Assembly: GCA_002402465.1 (NCBI GenBank)
Contig: DHFW01000030.1
Location: 1-64,000, forward strand
DNA: 64,000 bases
Direction of reading: 5' to 3'
Source: Bacteroidales bacterium UBA4814
Lineage (GTDB): Bacteria > Bacteroidota > Bacteroidia > Bacteroidales > UBA7960
The notes beneath the pieces are model-generated. The model was not told the origin of the DNA. It searched no databases and was given only the letters and a program-made list of their open reading frames with translations. Of the stretch, positions 45,270 through 54,961 are shown piece by piece (the stretch's first letter is position 1; each line of letters opens with the position of its first letter). A program made the translations under genes and the position numbers.

Positions 45270-45303
45270 GGGTTGCAGCTTGAAAGGTTGCAGCCCTTTT
45301 TTT
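45270..45303 (+). terminator. Terminator of tRNA-Val
   Basis: GGGTTGCAGC (45270-45279), 7-nt loop, GTTGCAGCCC (45287-45296; two G-U pairs), then seven T. Confidence 0.85.
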
Positions 45304-45305
45304 AG

Positions 45306-45645
45306 GTGTGCCGTGCATGGCCTATAACTTGGTGGTGAAAGTCCACTATGGGGGTTTGTAGTCGCCAACCATTAGCCAAAGGCAAGGGTGTCCATCGCGA
45401 GGTGGAATCTGAAGGAAGCCAGAGGCAAACCTCTGCCCCGAGGAACACGAATCACATCAGGCATAACCGATGGGATGAGATTGCCAAACAAATCAAAGTC
45501 CAAAGACTACACGGACATCGGGATGTAAATGTGGCGGGGACATGGAGGGAAGGTTATTGGTCTTACCACGGGAGGTCTCACAGACGTGCGGAAACGGAAT
45601 ATGAAGCACGGTTGAAAGAAGATTTACTGTGAGAAGTCAGCCGAA
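45306..45645 (+). mobile_element. Group II intron, 5' fragment without reverse transcriptase
   Basis: Starts with GTGTG, the group II 5' boundary form, and contains the typical domain I text GGTGGTGAAAGTCCACTATG, GTCGCCAACCATTAGCC, GGTGTCCATCGCGAGGTGGA and GGAGGTCTCACAGACG, ending near GAGAAGTCAGCCG where domain IV and the RT gene would normally begin. No RT frame, domain V or domain VI follows; a different gene fragment takes over. It is immobile and cannot splice. An open frame across it is incidental. Confidence 0.75.
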
Positions 45646-45649
45646 AGAA

Positions 45650-45920
45650 GATCATATATCTCAAGAAGGTGTCATACAATGGACTTTTTTGTCCCAAATA
45701 AAAGAGACGAATGCACTCCAACGTTAAATCAAATCTATCATCAATTAAACTATTCACACCACGAGCTTGATTGATTGTATGTTTGCTGTCAATTCTGTTA
45801 TTTGGGAAAAGAGTATATGCTCCAATGGTAGAACCTGTATCAAAGAGTTCATCTACTTCACTTGGGATTTGTTTTATTAGCCATTGCTTTCTAAAATAGT
45901 TTTTATAGGAGTGTGTTATG
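45650..45920 (-). pseudogene. DUF6994-family gene fragment
   Basis: Minus-strand translation gives YKNYFRKQWLIKQIPSEVDE, then STIGAYTLFPNNRIDSKHTI, NQARGV, DDRFDLTLECIRLFYLGQKS and PLYDTFLRY, the central conserved part of DUF6994-family proteins of unknown function. There is no start codon and neither end is intact: one side meets the group II intron piece, the other the dinB piece. Confidence 0.7.
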
Positions 45921-45929
45921 GCAGTAGCT

Positions 45930-46064
45930 TGCGGCAGCTACAACACCACGTTCTCCGCCACCACCCACAGCTATGGGCTTTCCTTTGTATTCAGGAAAAT
46001 CGCGCTGTTCTACAGATGCATAAAAAGCATCCATGTCAATATGAATGATTTTGCGGCACGACAT
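45930..46064 (-). pseudogene. dinB: DNA polymerase IV (dinB) 5' fragment
   Basis: From ATG 46064: MSCRKIIHIDMDAFYASVEQ, then RDFPEYKGKPIAVGGGGERG and VVAAASY, the N-terminal catalytic palm start of Y-family polymerase IV. After AAASY the sequence changes to CHNTLL and stops as the DUF6994 fragment begins in another frame. About 300 C-terminal residues are missing. Confidence 0.85.
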
Positions 46065-46078
46065 GCTTCCAGTGCTTA

Positions 46079-49000
46079 TTAATTGATGTTTTTATTTGTC
46101 TCACCCGGAGTTTCACCAAATATTTCCTTGTAAGAACGGTAAAAATATGTTCTATTGTTAAAACCTGTCATATAAATGACTTCGGTGATGGAGAATTCTC
46201 CTTCGGCGATCATTTGTCGTGCCTTTTTCAATCTGAAATTTTTTATAAGCCCATGGGGTGTTAATCCTGTAAGTGCTTTAATTTTTCTGTAAAGTTGAGC
46301 TTTACTTAATGCAAGATGCGATGCCAGAAGTTCGGCATCAAGACTTTCTTCGCCAAAATTATTTTCAATAAACTGTACACATTTTTCAAGCAGATCCCTG
46401 TCTCTTGCTGAATAATTTTGCTGAAGATCGTAGGAGGGAGTACCGAAATTTGTTTTAAAATACTCGGAGATCTGTTCACGGGTTTTTAGAAGTTTCTCAA
46501 TCCTTACAAACAGATGTTTGGGATGAAAAGGTTTGGGAATATAGGAATCAGCACCCATTTCCAGCCCTTCTATGCGGTTCTCCATTTCAGACTTCGCGGT
46601 AAGGAGAATTACCGGAATATGACTGGTGAGTACTTCTGATTTGATCGTTTTACAAAGAGTTAATCCGTCCATTTCCGGCATAACAATGTCGCTTACAACC
46701 AAGTCAATGCGGTTGTTTTTTATAAGTTCCATAGCCTGTTTGCCGGTTTTTGCCAAAGAAACATCGTACTGTTCTGAAAGAAGCCGGAAAAGTAAATTAG
46801 AAAGTTCAGGGTCATCTTCCGCCACCAGTACTCTATACTTTTTGGGAGTTGTCCAGAGAGCGGGTTTTGTTACAGAAGTGTTGCCTGCCTGGTTTTTGCC
46901 CGGGAAAAATTCTTCGGTCATGTTTTCCAGCAATGCCGAGCGTGAAATAAGTCCGGCATGTGAATGTTTTGTATCATCAACGGGCTTTGCAGGGTTATAA
47001 GGTAGTGTAACCCTGAAAGAACTTCCTTTTTCATACACACTTTTAACTGAAATAGTACCACCCAGCAATTCTACCAGACTTCGGGTATATGCCAGGCCTA
47101 TACCAATACCTTTGAAGGATGTTTTGCTGGGGTGCTGATTCAGACCATATTGATAAAAACTTTCAAAAATATGCCGCACAGAATCTTCCGGAATACCGAT
47201 ACCGGTATCATTTACCTTTATAATAATTTGTTTTTCAGTTTTTTCCAGACATACTGTTACATTTCCACCTGCAGGAGTGTATTTTAAAGCATTGGAAAGA
47301 AGATTGAGCATTATTTTCTCAATTTTATCCGAATCTGTTACTACCCAAAGTTCATTAATTTCAGGTTCAAAACTCAGATCCAATTCATTTTCCCTTGCAA
47401 AATGATAGAATATTTCAACAATATTGTTAAGTGTACTTACCAGTTCGGTTTTCAGGCTCTTAATTCTTTCGCGGCCGGAATCAACTTTCCTGAACTCAAG
47501 TAATTCCTGCACCAATCGTTGCATACGGCGTGAATTCTGATAAATGGTTCTTATTAATTTTGAAGACTCTTCCTTATTTTTTTTGTGGCCCATGAGGCTT
47601 GCCGCTGAGGCAAAAATTAGTGTAAGGGGTGTGCCAAACTCATGTGCAAGATTGGTAAAGAACTGAAGTTTGTATTGATTGATTTCTTTTTCCTTCTCTT
47701 GTTGAACCTTTTCAAGGGCGCGCTGCTGTTTTATATGCAGTCGTCTTACCTGATAACGGTAAATGGAATACAGGATACTTCCTGTAAAAACTACATAAAA
47801 CAGATAGGCTGGCCACGTTCTCCAGAAGGGTGGTCTAATGATGATCTGCAATGATTTCACTTCATCTGACCACACACCATCTTCATTGGTGGCTCTTACC
47901 AATAAGCTATATTTGCCAAATGGTACGTTGGTAAAGTTGGCTTCACGCTGATTACCGGAAAAAACCCAGTCGCGGTTAAAGTTTTCCAGTTTATATTCAA
48001 AAAGACTCTTATCGGGGTTGATAAAATTGAGGGTGGTAAATTCGACAGTGAAGAAATTCTGATTATGCTTCAATATGATTTTTTCCAGTTCATTGATATT
48101 TCTGGTTAAAATTTCAGTTGAATCTCCTGGTAAAATCAATTTGTTATATAGCCTGAAACCACTGAACAAGAGCTCAGGCATACGTTTCGAAATTTTTATA
48201 TCTTCAGGATAAAACCAATCCAACCCGTTGATACCCCCAAAATAAAATTTTCCGGTATTGCTACTATAAAAGGCTGCCCCATCGGTGAATTCGTTGCTTT
48301 GCAAACCATCGGCACTGTTGAAGTTCAGGAATTGATTGTTTGTTCTGTCAAATTTGCTCAATCCCTTGTTGGTACTGGTCCAAATGTTGCCTTCGCTATC
48401 TTCAAGGATGGCATGAATGGTATTGTTGGGTAATCCGTTGAAGGTTGTGAAATAGGTAAAAGTATATGGTCGGAAATTGATATTTACCTTGTTGAGACCT
48501 CCACTGCTTCCAACCCATAAATTACCATCATTACCCATGTGCAGGCTAAGTATGTCATTATCGCTAAGGCCCGGCATATCTGCACGTGCCAGACTGAAAT
48601 TTTCCAGATGCAGTGTAAGGGTATTGAGTCTGTAAATTCCGGCTCCTCTCGTGGCAAGCCATAAAATATTGGGTTTTTCTTCCACAATGGAGTATATGAT
48701 ATTGCTTTTTAAAATATCATCAGGGCCTTCTCCTTTTATCTGGATCTTGTTAATTAAATGGAAACCATCATTTTCTCTGGAAACATTGAGTCCGATTACA
48801 CCGTAACCGCTTGTACCCAGCCAAACCTGCCCGAAGGCATCAATACAAATATCATAAACTGACCCAAATTCAAGATCTTCGCCGCCTTTCAGGTCGGCAG
48901 GGAAGTGGTAAAACTTTCCTGATTTCACATCAAGAATATCTATACCTATGCCATCATGACCTATCCATAAATGGCCGTCGTCATCCTTTTTTAATGCCAG

Positions 49001-50254
49001 AACGGCGTTGTTTGTTAGCCCGTTAGCTGTTGTGAAATATTGTGTATGTCCCTTTTCTGCAGGGATCATGTTTAAGCCATTGCCCCTGGTTCCTACCCAT
49101 AAATTGCCCTTATCATCTTCAAGTATTGCTCTTACAATCTGATGGTTTAATTTCCGCTCTGATGCATCACCTCTGGTTATCTGGAAAAATGGTTTGGGTT
49201 TTAATATACTTCGAAAAACCCCCTCTCCATCGGTGCCAATCCAAAGCAAATCGTCGGATGCTTCAAGTATTGACCATATCTTAACTTTTTTATCAGCCAG
49301 TTCGGGAATATGGTGCAACACAGAACTAATGGTGAATGGATTATCATCATGGATCTGGTACAAACCTCCATCATCTGTTCCTATCCAGATGAACTTTTTA
49401 TTTTCTGAAACCTGGATGGCGGTTACCCGGAAGTTTTTATCAGACTTTTTTAAAGTTTCTGCTTCTAAAGTATTCAGGTTGATAATCATTATTCCGCCTT
49501 TCCTGATGCTCAAAGCCAGGTATGGACGACCATTTAATTCGAAAAACCAGTTTCCATCGTAATAATCTGATTCGGATTCTGTGCAAAGTTTGGAAATATC
49601 ATACTTCGCCAGGGTAGAATAATTTTTGAGATCATTAATTAGAAGATGGTTGCTCTCGAGAATATAGATCTGATTTCCATGGAAGAAAAAGTCATTAATC
49701 CGTTTCAAGTCGTTATCACTTAAGTCAGGAATGATAACTTTATGAAAATCACCTTTTTCCGGCGAAAATTGAAAAACTCCCACGCCGTAGGCACTTGCCC
49801 ATACATTTCCATCATGGCCAATTCTGGCTTTTAAGCTATGTTCTCTGAAAGAGAGCTCAGGCAAGTCGGTAAACCAGCTTGAAAAATTCTCACGATCATA
49901 AGAGTATTGATTAATGCCTTGCTCTGTAACTATCCACATATTGCCATGCACATCCTCAATCATATTGCGGATAATATTATTGCTTATGGCATTTTCATCA
50001 AAAAGATCAGGATAGAAAGTTCTGATGTTTTTCCCATCGTACCGGTTTAATCCATCCCAGGTGCCAAACCACATATATCCTCTTCTATCTCTGAATATTG
50101 AAATTACTGCACTGTTCGACAAACCTTCTTCATTAGTAATAAGTGATGATTGCCAGACAAGACTGCTTTGTGAATCCGGGGAAGTGGCATACGATACCAA
50201 AGTGAAATTAATTACACTTATAAAGAATAGAAAGAAGGTGAATATCCTGTTCAT
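46079..50254 (-). CDS. Hybrid two-component system sensor/regulator (PUL regulator)
   Basis: 1,391 residues. Signal segment at the N-terminus, then two seven-bladed Reg_prop propellers (repeated GLSNSAVISIF, MWFGTWDGLNRYDG, LWVGTRGNGLNMI motifs) and a Y_Y_Y domain (~690-770) in the periplasm; one transmembrane helix (PAYLFYVVFTGSILYSIY). The cytoplasmic part has HisKA with His871 (NLAHEFGTPLTLI), a HATPase (NLLSNALKYTP, DTGIGI), a receiver with Asp1189 (VVSDIVMPEMDG), and a C-terminal AraC-type helix-turn-helix (LALSKAQLYRKIKALTGL). It should sense a specific oligosaccharide and activate the divergent PUL. Confidence 0.95.
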   Translation of the reverse strand: MNRIFTFFLFFISVINFTLVSYATSPDSQSSLVWQSSLITNEEGLSNSAVISIFRDRRGYMWFGTWDGLNRYDGKNIRTFYPDLFDENAISNNIIRNMIEDVHGNMWIVTEQGINQYSYDRENFSSWFTDLPELSFREHSLKARIGHDGNVWASAYGVGVFQFSPEKGDFHKVIIPDLSDNDLKRINDFFFHGNQIYILESNHLLINDLKNYSTLAKYDISKLCTESESDYYDGNWFFELNGRPYLALSIRKGGIMIINLNTLEAETLKKSDKNFRVTAIQVSENKKFIWIGTDDGGLYQIHDDNPFTISSVLHHIPELADKKVKIWSILEASDDLLWIGTDGEGVFRSILKPKPFFQITRGDASERKLNHQIVRAILEDDKGNLWVGTRGNGLNMIPAEKGHTQYFTTANGLTNNAVLALKKDDDGHLWIGHDGIGIDILDVKSGKFYHFPADLKGGEDLEFGSVYDICIDAFGQVWLGTSGYGVIGLNVSRENDGFHLINKIQIKGEGPDDILKSNIIYSIVEEKPNILWLATRGAGIYRLNTLTLHLENFSLARADMPGLSDNDILSLHMGNDGNLWVGSSGGLNKVNINFRPYTFTYFTTFNGLPNNTIHAILEDSEGNIWTSTNKGLSKFDRTNNQFLNFNSADGLQSNEFTDGAAFYSSNTGKFYFGGINGLDWFYPEDIKISKRMPELLFSGFRLYNKLILPGDSTEILTRNINELEKIILKHNQNFFTVEFTTLNFINPDKSLFEYKLENFNRDWVFSGNQREANFTNVPFGKYSLLVRATNEDGVWSDEVKSLQIIIRPPFWRTWPAYLFYVVFTGSILYSIYRYQVRRLHIKQQRALEKVQQEKEKEINQYKLQFFTNLAHEFGTPLTLIFASAASLMGHKKNKEESSKLIRTIYQNSRRMQRLVQELLEFRKVDSGRERIKSLKTELVSTLNNIVEIFYHFARENELDLSFEPEINELWVVTDSDKIEKIMLNLLSNALKYTPAGGNVTVCLEKTEKQIIIKVNDTGIGIPEDSVRHIFESFYQYGLNQHPSKTSFKGIGIGLAYTRSLVELLGGTISVKSVYEKGSSFRVTLPYNPAKPVDDTKHSHAGLISRSALLENMTEEFFPGKNQAGNTSVTKPALWTTPKKYRVLVAEDDPELSNLLFRLLSEQYDVSLAKTGKQAMELIKNNRIDLVVSDIVMPEMDGLTLCKTIKSEVLTSHIPVILLTAKSEMENRIEGLEMGADSYIPKPFHPKHLFVRIEKLLKTREQISEYFKTNFGTPSYDLQQNYSARDRDLLEKCVQFIENNFGEESLDAELLASHLALSKAQLYRKIKALTGLTPHGLIKNFRLKKARQMIAEGEFSITEVIYMTGFNNRTYFYRSYKEIFGETPGETNKNIN

Positions 50255-50436
50255 TTTTTAAGTTGAGAATCGGATCAAAGTCTGGTTAAATGCAATTAAA
50301 AATATGCTGTTGTTAGGCTTTGTAAATTTAAAAAATTCCTGCCGGGATTAACAGCCGATAATGTTAAATTAGAACAAGTTGCTGTTTCTGATCCGATTTT
50401 CAGTTTTGTGATTGCAAATACAAAATTGATATTGAG

Positions 50437-50498
50437 AACAGGGTTTACAATTGTGCTAACAGGGTTTACTGCTAACGGTAGTATATTACATAACTTTA
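50437..50498 (+). promoter_or_regulatory. Candidate PUL operator and promoter
   Basis: AACAGGGTTTAC occurs twice, at 50437-50448 and 50458-50469: identical 12-mers exactly 21 bp apart, i.e. on the same DNA face, the layout expected for an AraC-type dimer site. The second copy covers where a -33 box would be, and TAACTTTA (50491-50498) is a near match to TAnnTTTG. The start codon is at 50515. Confidence 0.5.
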
Positions 50499-50514
50499 AA
50501 CAAAAATAAACACC

Positions 50515-53500
50515 ATGAAGGCAATTTATAAAAAGGTAATCATTAAAAGAGAGAGTTTTATCATATTCTTTTCTTTTGCTTTTTTCAATCTTTTGCAGGC
50601 TCAGCAAATTGAAATACCCAGAATAAATACTATGCCTGATTTCCCTCAGCCATATGAAATGCGCGACTGGAAGCAGACTGCTGTGGGTTACGATTCACTT
50701 GTTTTTGATAAGGATTTAACTGGTCAATACCAGCCCTTTGTGTTTTTCAGAGAACAATCGGTTAATTATCCTGATTTTGCAAGTTTTGGGCTACACACTG
50801 CTGTTGGAACCAACTATCCAACTTCAGGAGAAGCCATTAATGTAATACCGGCTGTGGTTGGGGCAACACTTGTTGGAATCGATAAGTCGGATCAGTTTGA
50901 TGAAAACTGGGCCTTGATGATCCAGGAATATTTTAATAAACGACCTGCCGAAAACATCTATCTGAATCATCCGTCAACCAGCTCAGGCTTCGACTGGTGG
51001 TACGAAACCATGCCCAACATCTTTTTCATGCAATTAAAGTACCTGTATCCTGAAATACCCGTTTTTCAGGAGCAATTGCCGGTTCTGGCCAAGCAATGGC
51101 TTCGTGCAATCAGGGCAATGGGCGGGTCTGATACTCCCTGGACCATACCTTATATGAATTACCGTGCATGGAACATGTCAGAAATGCAGCCTTTGGATCA
51201 GGGGGTTAAACAACCCGAAGCGGCAGGAGCATTGGCGTGGATATTATATAATGCCTACATTTCAACAGGAAATCCTGAATTTCTTAAAGGAGCTGAATGG
51301 TCAATGGAGTTTCTGGATGCATGGGAATCCAATCCTTCTTACGAATTACAACTTCCTTACGGAATTTATACTGCAGCCCGCATGAATGCCGAGATAGGAA
51401 CGAATTACGATGTTGAGAAAATGGTTAACTGGGCATTTGACCGCGGACACCTGCGCGGGTGGGGAGCCATCAGCGGTAACTGGGGAGGTTATGACTGCCA
51501 TGGTTTGATTGGTGAAGCCAATGACAACGGAAACGACTATGCTTTTATGATGAACGGTTTTCAGCAGGCTGCCGCATTGGTGCCCATGGTCAGGTACGAT
51601 CATCGTTTTGCAAAGGCCATTGCCAAATGGGTATTGAATATGGCCAACGCTTCCCGGTTATTTTACCCGGCTTATCTGCCATCAAATATGCAGGATAATG
51701 CCGCATGGGCTCAGACCCACGACCCTGAATCCTACATTGCCTATGAGGCACTTCGGGAAATAAAATTCGGGCATAGCCCTTACGCAACCGGCGATGCCAT
51801 GGATGGAGGGTGGGCACAAACCAATCTGATGCTTTACAGCTCTTCTCATGCAGGTTACCTTGCTGCAATACTGGAAACCACCAATATTGAAGGAATACTT
51901 CAGCTTGATTTACTCAAAACTGATTTCTACAAACAGGATGCATTGCCTACCTACTTGTATTATAATCCTTTCCAGACAACAGAATCGATAGTTATGAATC
52001 TACCATCTGGCACCTATAAAATATATGACGTCATAAGCAAAACTATGATTTTGCAAAACCAGTCAGGTATGGTAACTTTTCCCGTTGGACCGGGAAGCGT
52101 TGTGATGCCTGTAGTAGTCCAACAGAATGCAGTAATTAGTGTACAAGGGAACAAAACTTTTGCCGATGGTGTAATCATTGATTTCAATAACGGACAGGAT
52201 ACCGGATTTTTACCACCCAGAATTAAAGCACTGGCTGCTGTTGATACCATGGTTGTAACCGGCGGATCAACTGAAATTTTTTGCACAGCTACAGATCCTC
52301 AAAACAGCAATCTCATCTATTATTGGTTCTTACCTGATGATTCTTTTACCGGCCAGGATCAGGTGGTTTTTAATGCTCCTTACGAAACGGGATATTATAA
52401 TATAAGCAGCAAAGTTGTTAATGAGGCCGGGCTTTCAGATTCATTGGGAATAATTATTCAGGTGGTTGAAAAAATACCTTATCCTCCCCAAATTACAGAA
52501 ATTATTGCAGAGCCCCGCAAGGCCAGACCCGGAGAGACTATTCAAATTAACTGTATTGCTGAAGATTTTTACAACGAGCCACTTACCTTTAACTGGCAGT
52601 CAGGTGCCGGAAGTATCTCAGGCGAGGGTTCCCAGGTAATTTATACAGCACCTGCTTTAACAGGAGATTATTTTATCAGCTGTGAGGTAACAAACCCCGA
52701 TGGATTATCAGTAAAAGATAGCATAAGTGTTATGATACGGCAGTTTCCTGATGAGGGTACGGGAAACCTTATTGCACGATACCCACTTTGGGGAAATACC
52801 AGCGATAACAGCGGTAACGGACTCCATGGAACTGCAGGAGGAGGACTCTTGTGGACAACCGACCAGAATGGTCTCGCAAACGGGGCGGCATATTTCAACG
52901 GTACATCAGCTTTTGTACTTTTACCGGCATCGGAGCAGTTCAATTTCAGGGAAGCAGTGAGTATCTCTTTGTTTCTGAAAACAGATGAACATACTGCTCA
53001 TGAGCAACATCCGGTATCTCACGGTAGCTGGGAACACCGGTACAAAATCTCGTTAAGCAATCAACGTTTCAGATTTACACTGAACACATCTGATGGAATA
53101 AGGGATCTGGATACCGAAACGCAGATTAATGCCGGTCAATGGTATCACCTGGTTGCAGTTTATGATGGTGACGATATGGAAATATGGCTCGACGGTAAAC
53201 TTGATACATTTCATAATCACACCGGAAGTATAGGACTTTCACCAGTAAATCCGGTGCTGGGGCAAAACCTGCCCGGTAATAATAACTTTAATTTTAAAGG
53301 AGCCATGAATCTTGTGCATTTTTATGATTTCGCGCTGAGTCCGTTGCAAATTATGGAAAACTATGTGCTCAATGCCAGTGAAATCATAGAAAAACCAGAT
53401 GAAAAGATCTTAGTTTATCCCAACCCGGTTATAAACAACAGGATCTTCATAAGAACCAAACTGGTTGAAAGCCAGAAACTGCATTGGGGAATCATTGATT

Positions 53501-53652
53501 TATTTGGTAAAATTGTTTTGTCGGGCAATTTCATGGGCGTGCCAGGTAATGATTTTTCAATTCAGTTAAGCAGGGATTTGCCATCAGGATTTTATATTCT
53601 CAAAGTGGTAAGCGGGAGGAAAGTCTTCACAAACACTATTGTGATATTGTAA
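50515..53652 (+). CDS. Putative (alpha/alpha)-toroid CAZyme with LamG and T9SS domains
   Basis: 1,045 residues; signal segment ending near LLQAQQ. Residues ~25-560 form a helical domain rich in aromatic and acidic residues (MPDFPQPYEMRDWKQ, FDWWYETMPN, YDCHGLIGE, LVPMVRYDHRF, NMANASRLFY, YSSSHAGYLAAI) and similar throughout to the lipoprotein encoded at 56307-58028. It resembles (alpha/alpha)-barrel glycan-active enzymes, but I cannot place it in a known family. Two Ig/PKD-like domains follow (~570-740), then LamG (~755-940: YPLWGNTSDNSGNGLHGTAG, DGIRDLDTET) and a T9SS sorting domain (VYPNPVINN). First gene of the PUL, behind the candidate operator. Confidence 0.75.
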   Translation: MKAIYKKVIIKRESFIIFFSFAFFNLLQAQQIEIPRINTMPDFPQPYEMRDWKQTAVGYDSLVFDKDLTGQYQPFVFFREQSVNYPDFASFGLHTAVGTNYPTSGEAINVIPAVVGATLVGIDKSDQFDENWALMIQEYFNKRPAENIYLNHPSTSSGFDWWYETMPNIFFMQLKYLYPEIPVFQEQLPVLAKQWLRAIRAMGGSDTPWTIPYMNYRAWNMSEMQPLDQGVKQPEAAGALAWILYNAYISTGNPEFLKGAEWSMEFLDAWESNPSYELQLPYGIYTAARMNAEIGTNYDVEKMVNWAFDRGHLRGWGAISGNWGGYDCHGLIGEANDNGNDYAFMMNGFQQAAALVPMVRYDHRFAKAIAKWVLNMANASRLFYPAYLPSNMQDNAAWAQTHDPESYIAYEALREIKFGHSPYATGDAMDGGWAQTNLMLYSSSHAGYLAAILETTNIEGILQLDLLKTDFYKQDALPTYLYYNPFQTTESIVMNLPSGTYKIYDVISKTMILQNQSGMVTFPVGPGSVVMPVVVQQNAVISVQGNKTFADGVIIDFNNGQDTGFLPPRIKALAAVDTMVVTGGSTEIFCTATDPQNSNLIYYWFLPDDSFTGQDQVVFNAPYETGYYNISSKVVNEAGLSDSLGIIIQVVEKIPYPPQITEIIAEPRKARPGETIQINCIAEDFYNEPLTFNWQSGAGSISGEGSQVIYTAPALTGDYFISCEVTNPDGLSVKDSISVMIRQFPDEGTGNLIARYPLWGNTSDNSGNGLHGTAGGGLLWTTDQNGLANGAAYFNGTSAFVLLPASEQFNFREAVSISLFLKTDEHTAHEQHPVSHGSWEHRYKISLSNQRFRFTLNTSDGIRDLDTETQINAGQWYHLVAVYDGDDMEIWLDGKLDTFHNHTGSIGLSPVNPVLGQNLPGNNNFNFKGAMNLVHFYDFALSPLQIMENYVLNASEIIEKPDEKILVYPNPVINNRIFIRTKLVESQKLHWGIIDLFGKIVLSGNFMGVPGNDFSIQLSRDLPSGFYILKVVSGRKVFTNTIVIL

Positions 53653-53742
53653 TAATGGTATTGTTTAGTTAAAATATTTTCATACATCCTGAAAAACCAT
53701 AATTGCAATTTTCTGTAAATAAGACCTTAATGCACTTTTGAG

Positions 53743-53804
53743 AACAGGATACACATCTTTGAAAACCCAGTGCACACGTTTGCGGATCTCATAGCTTAGA
53801 TTTG
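53743..53804 (+). promoter_or_regulatory. Second, degenerate operator and promoter before GH130
   Basis: AACAGGATACAC (53743) matches 9 of 12 positions of the first operator half-site; 21 bp on, AACCCAGTGCAC (53764) matches 7 of 12. A perfect TAnnTTTG box, TAGATTTG, is at 53797-53804, 31 bp before the GH130 start. Confidence 0.35.
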
Positions 53805-53835
53805 TTGAAGTCTTCAAACCAAAACCAGATAGAGA

Positions 53836-54879
53836 ATGGATATTGCCAGAAGATTTAAAGAAAATCCTATACTTAGACCCAAAGATTTAAAGCCGAGTAT
53901 TGATGGAATGAAGATCGAGTGTTTGCTGAACCCCGGAGTATTTCGCTTTGATGGAAAGATCTGGATGCTTTGCAGGGTTGCAGAACGAACAGAGCAGGAT
54001 GAAAACAGCATAAAAGTTCCTGTATTCAATTCAGAAGGAAAAATTGAAATTCTCAGTTTTGATAAAAATGATCCCGATCTTGATGATTCAGATCCCAGAG
54101 TCATCACCTACAAAGGAAAAAATTATCTTACGACACTCTCACACCTCAGGCTGGTTAGCAGTGAAGATGGTAAAGTATTCAGGGAAAATCCGGCATACCC
54201 GCTGATTGCCGGAGAAGGCTCACTTGAAGCTTTTGGAATTGAAGATTGCCGTGTTACGGAAATGGAAGATGGTTTTCATCTCACTTACACCAAAGTATCG
54301 GAAATAGCTGTGGGCGTTGGATATATGTATACAAGCGACTGGAAAACCTACGAGCGCCGAGGGATGATCTTCCCACCCCATAATAAAGACTGCGCAATAT
54401 TTGAAAGAAAAATCAATGGTAAATATTATGCACTGCACCGGCCCAGTAGTCCTGAGTTAGGTGGAAATTACATCTGGATAGCCGAATCGCCCGACCTCTT
54501 GCACTGGGGCAACCACAAATGCATTGCAGTAAGCCGCAAAGAAATGTGGGATAGTGCAAGGGTAGGAGCAGGTGCTGCACCCATTGAAACTTCTGAAGGT
54601 TGGTTGGAAATTTATCATGGTGCCAATGCGAAAAATCGTTACTGTCTGGGAGCGTTGTTGCTCGATAAAAATGACCCGTCAAAAGTATTGGCCAGAAGCG
54701 AGGACCCCATAATGGAACCCATCATGGACTATGAAAAAACCGGATTCTTTGGGAATGTCATATTTACCAATGGGCATTTTGTTGATGGAGATACTATTCA
54801 TATGTATTACGGGGCAAGTGATGAGGTGATTTGCGGAGCAGAGCTTTCAATTCGTGAAATACTAAAGACACTGAAATGA
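53836..54879 (+). CDS. GH130-family beta-mannoside phosphorylase/hydrolase
   Basis: 347 residues with no signal peptide, so cytoplasmic. The five-bladed propeller of GH130 is apparent: NPGVFRFDGKIWMLCRVAER, DSDPRVITYKGKNYLTTL, FGIEDCRVTEMEDGFHLTYT with the candidate catalytic Asp, YALHRPSSPELGGNYIWIAESPD and GAGAAPIETSEGWLEIYHG. Family members phosphorolyse or hydrolyse beta-mannosidic bonds (Man-Glc, Man-GlcNAc or beta-1,2-mannobiose), which points to a mannose-containing glycan. The MFS gene 82 bp downstream would supply its substrate. Confidence 0.9.
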   Translation: MDIARRFKENPILRPKDLKPSIDGMKIECLLNPGVFRFDGKIWMLCRVAERTEQDENSIKVPVFNSEGKIEILSFDKNDPDLDDSDPRVITYKGKNYLTTLSHLRLVSSEDGKVFRENPAYPLIAGEGSLEAFGIEDCRVTEMEDGFHLTYTKVSEIAVGVGYMYTSDWKTYERRGMIFPPHNKDCAIFERKINGKYYALHRPSSPELGGNYIWIAESPDLLHWGNHKCIAVSRKEMWDSARVGAGAAPIETSEGWLEIYHGANAKNRYCLGALLLDKNDPSKVLARSEDPIMEPIMDYEKTGFFGNVIFTNGHFVDGDTIHMYYGASDEVICGAELSIREILKTLK

Positions 54880-54961
54880 TCGAAAACTCATTTTGATCAA
54901 TATATTGATGTTGATCGCGAGTTTTTTTATGAATGTTATCATAACGATTAAACTAATTTAA

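Noticed and set aside
45348..45632. 94-codon frame
   Set aside because: Lies within the structured group II intron RNA text; not a reverse transcriptase.
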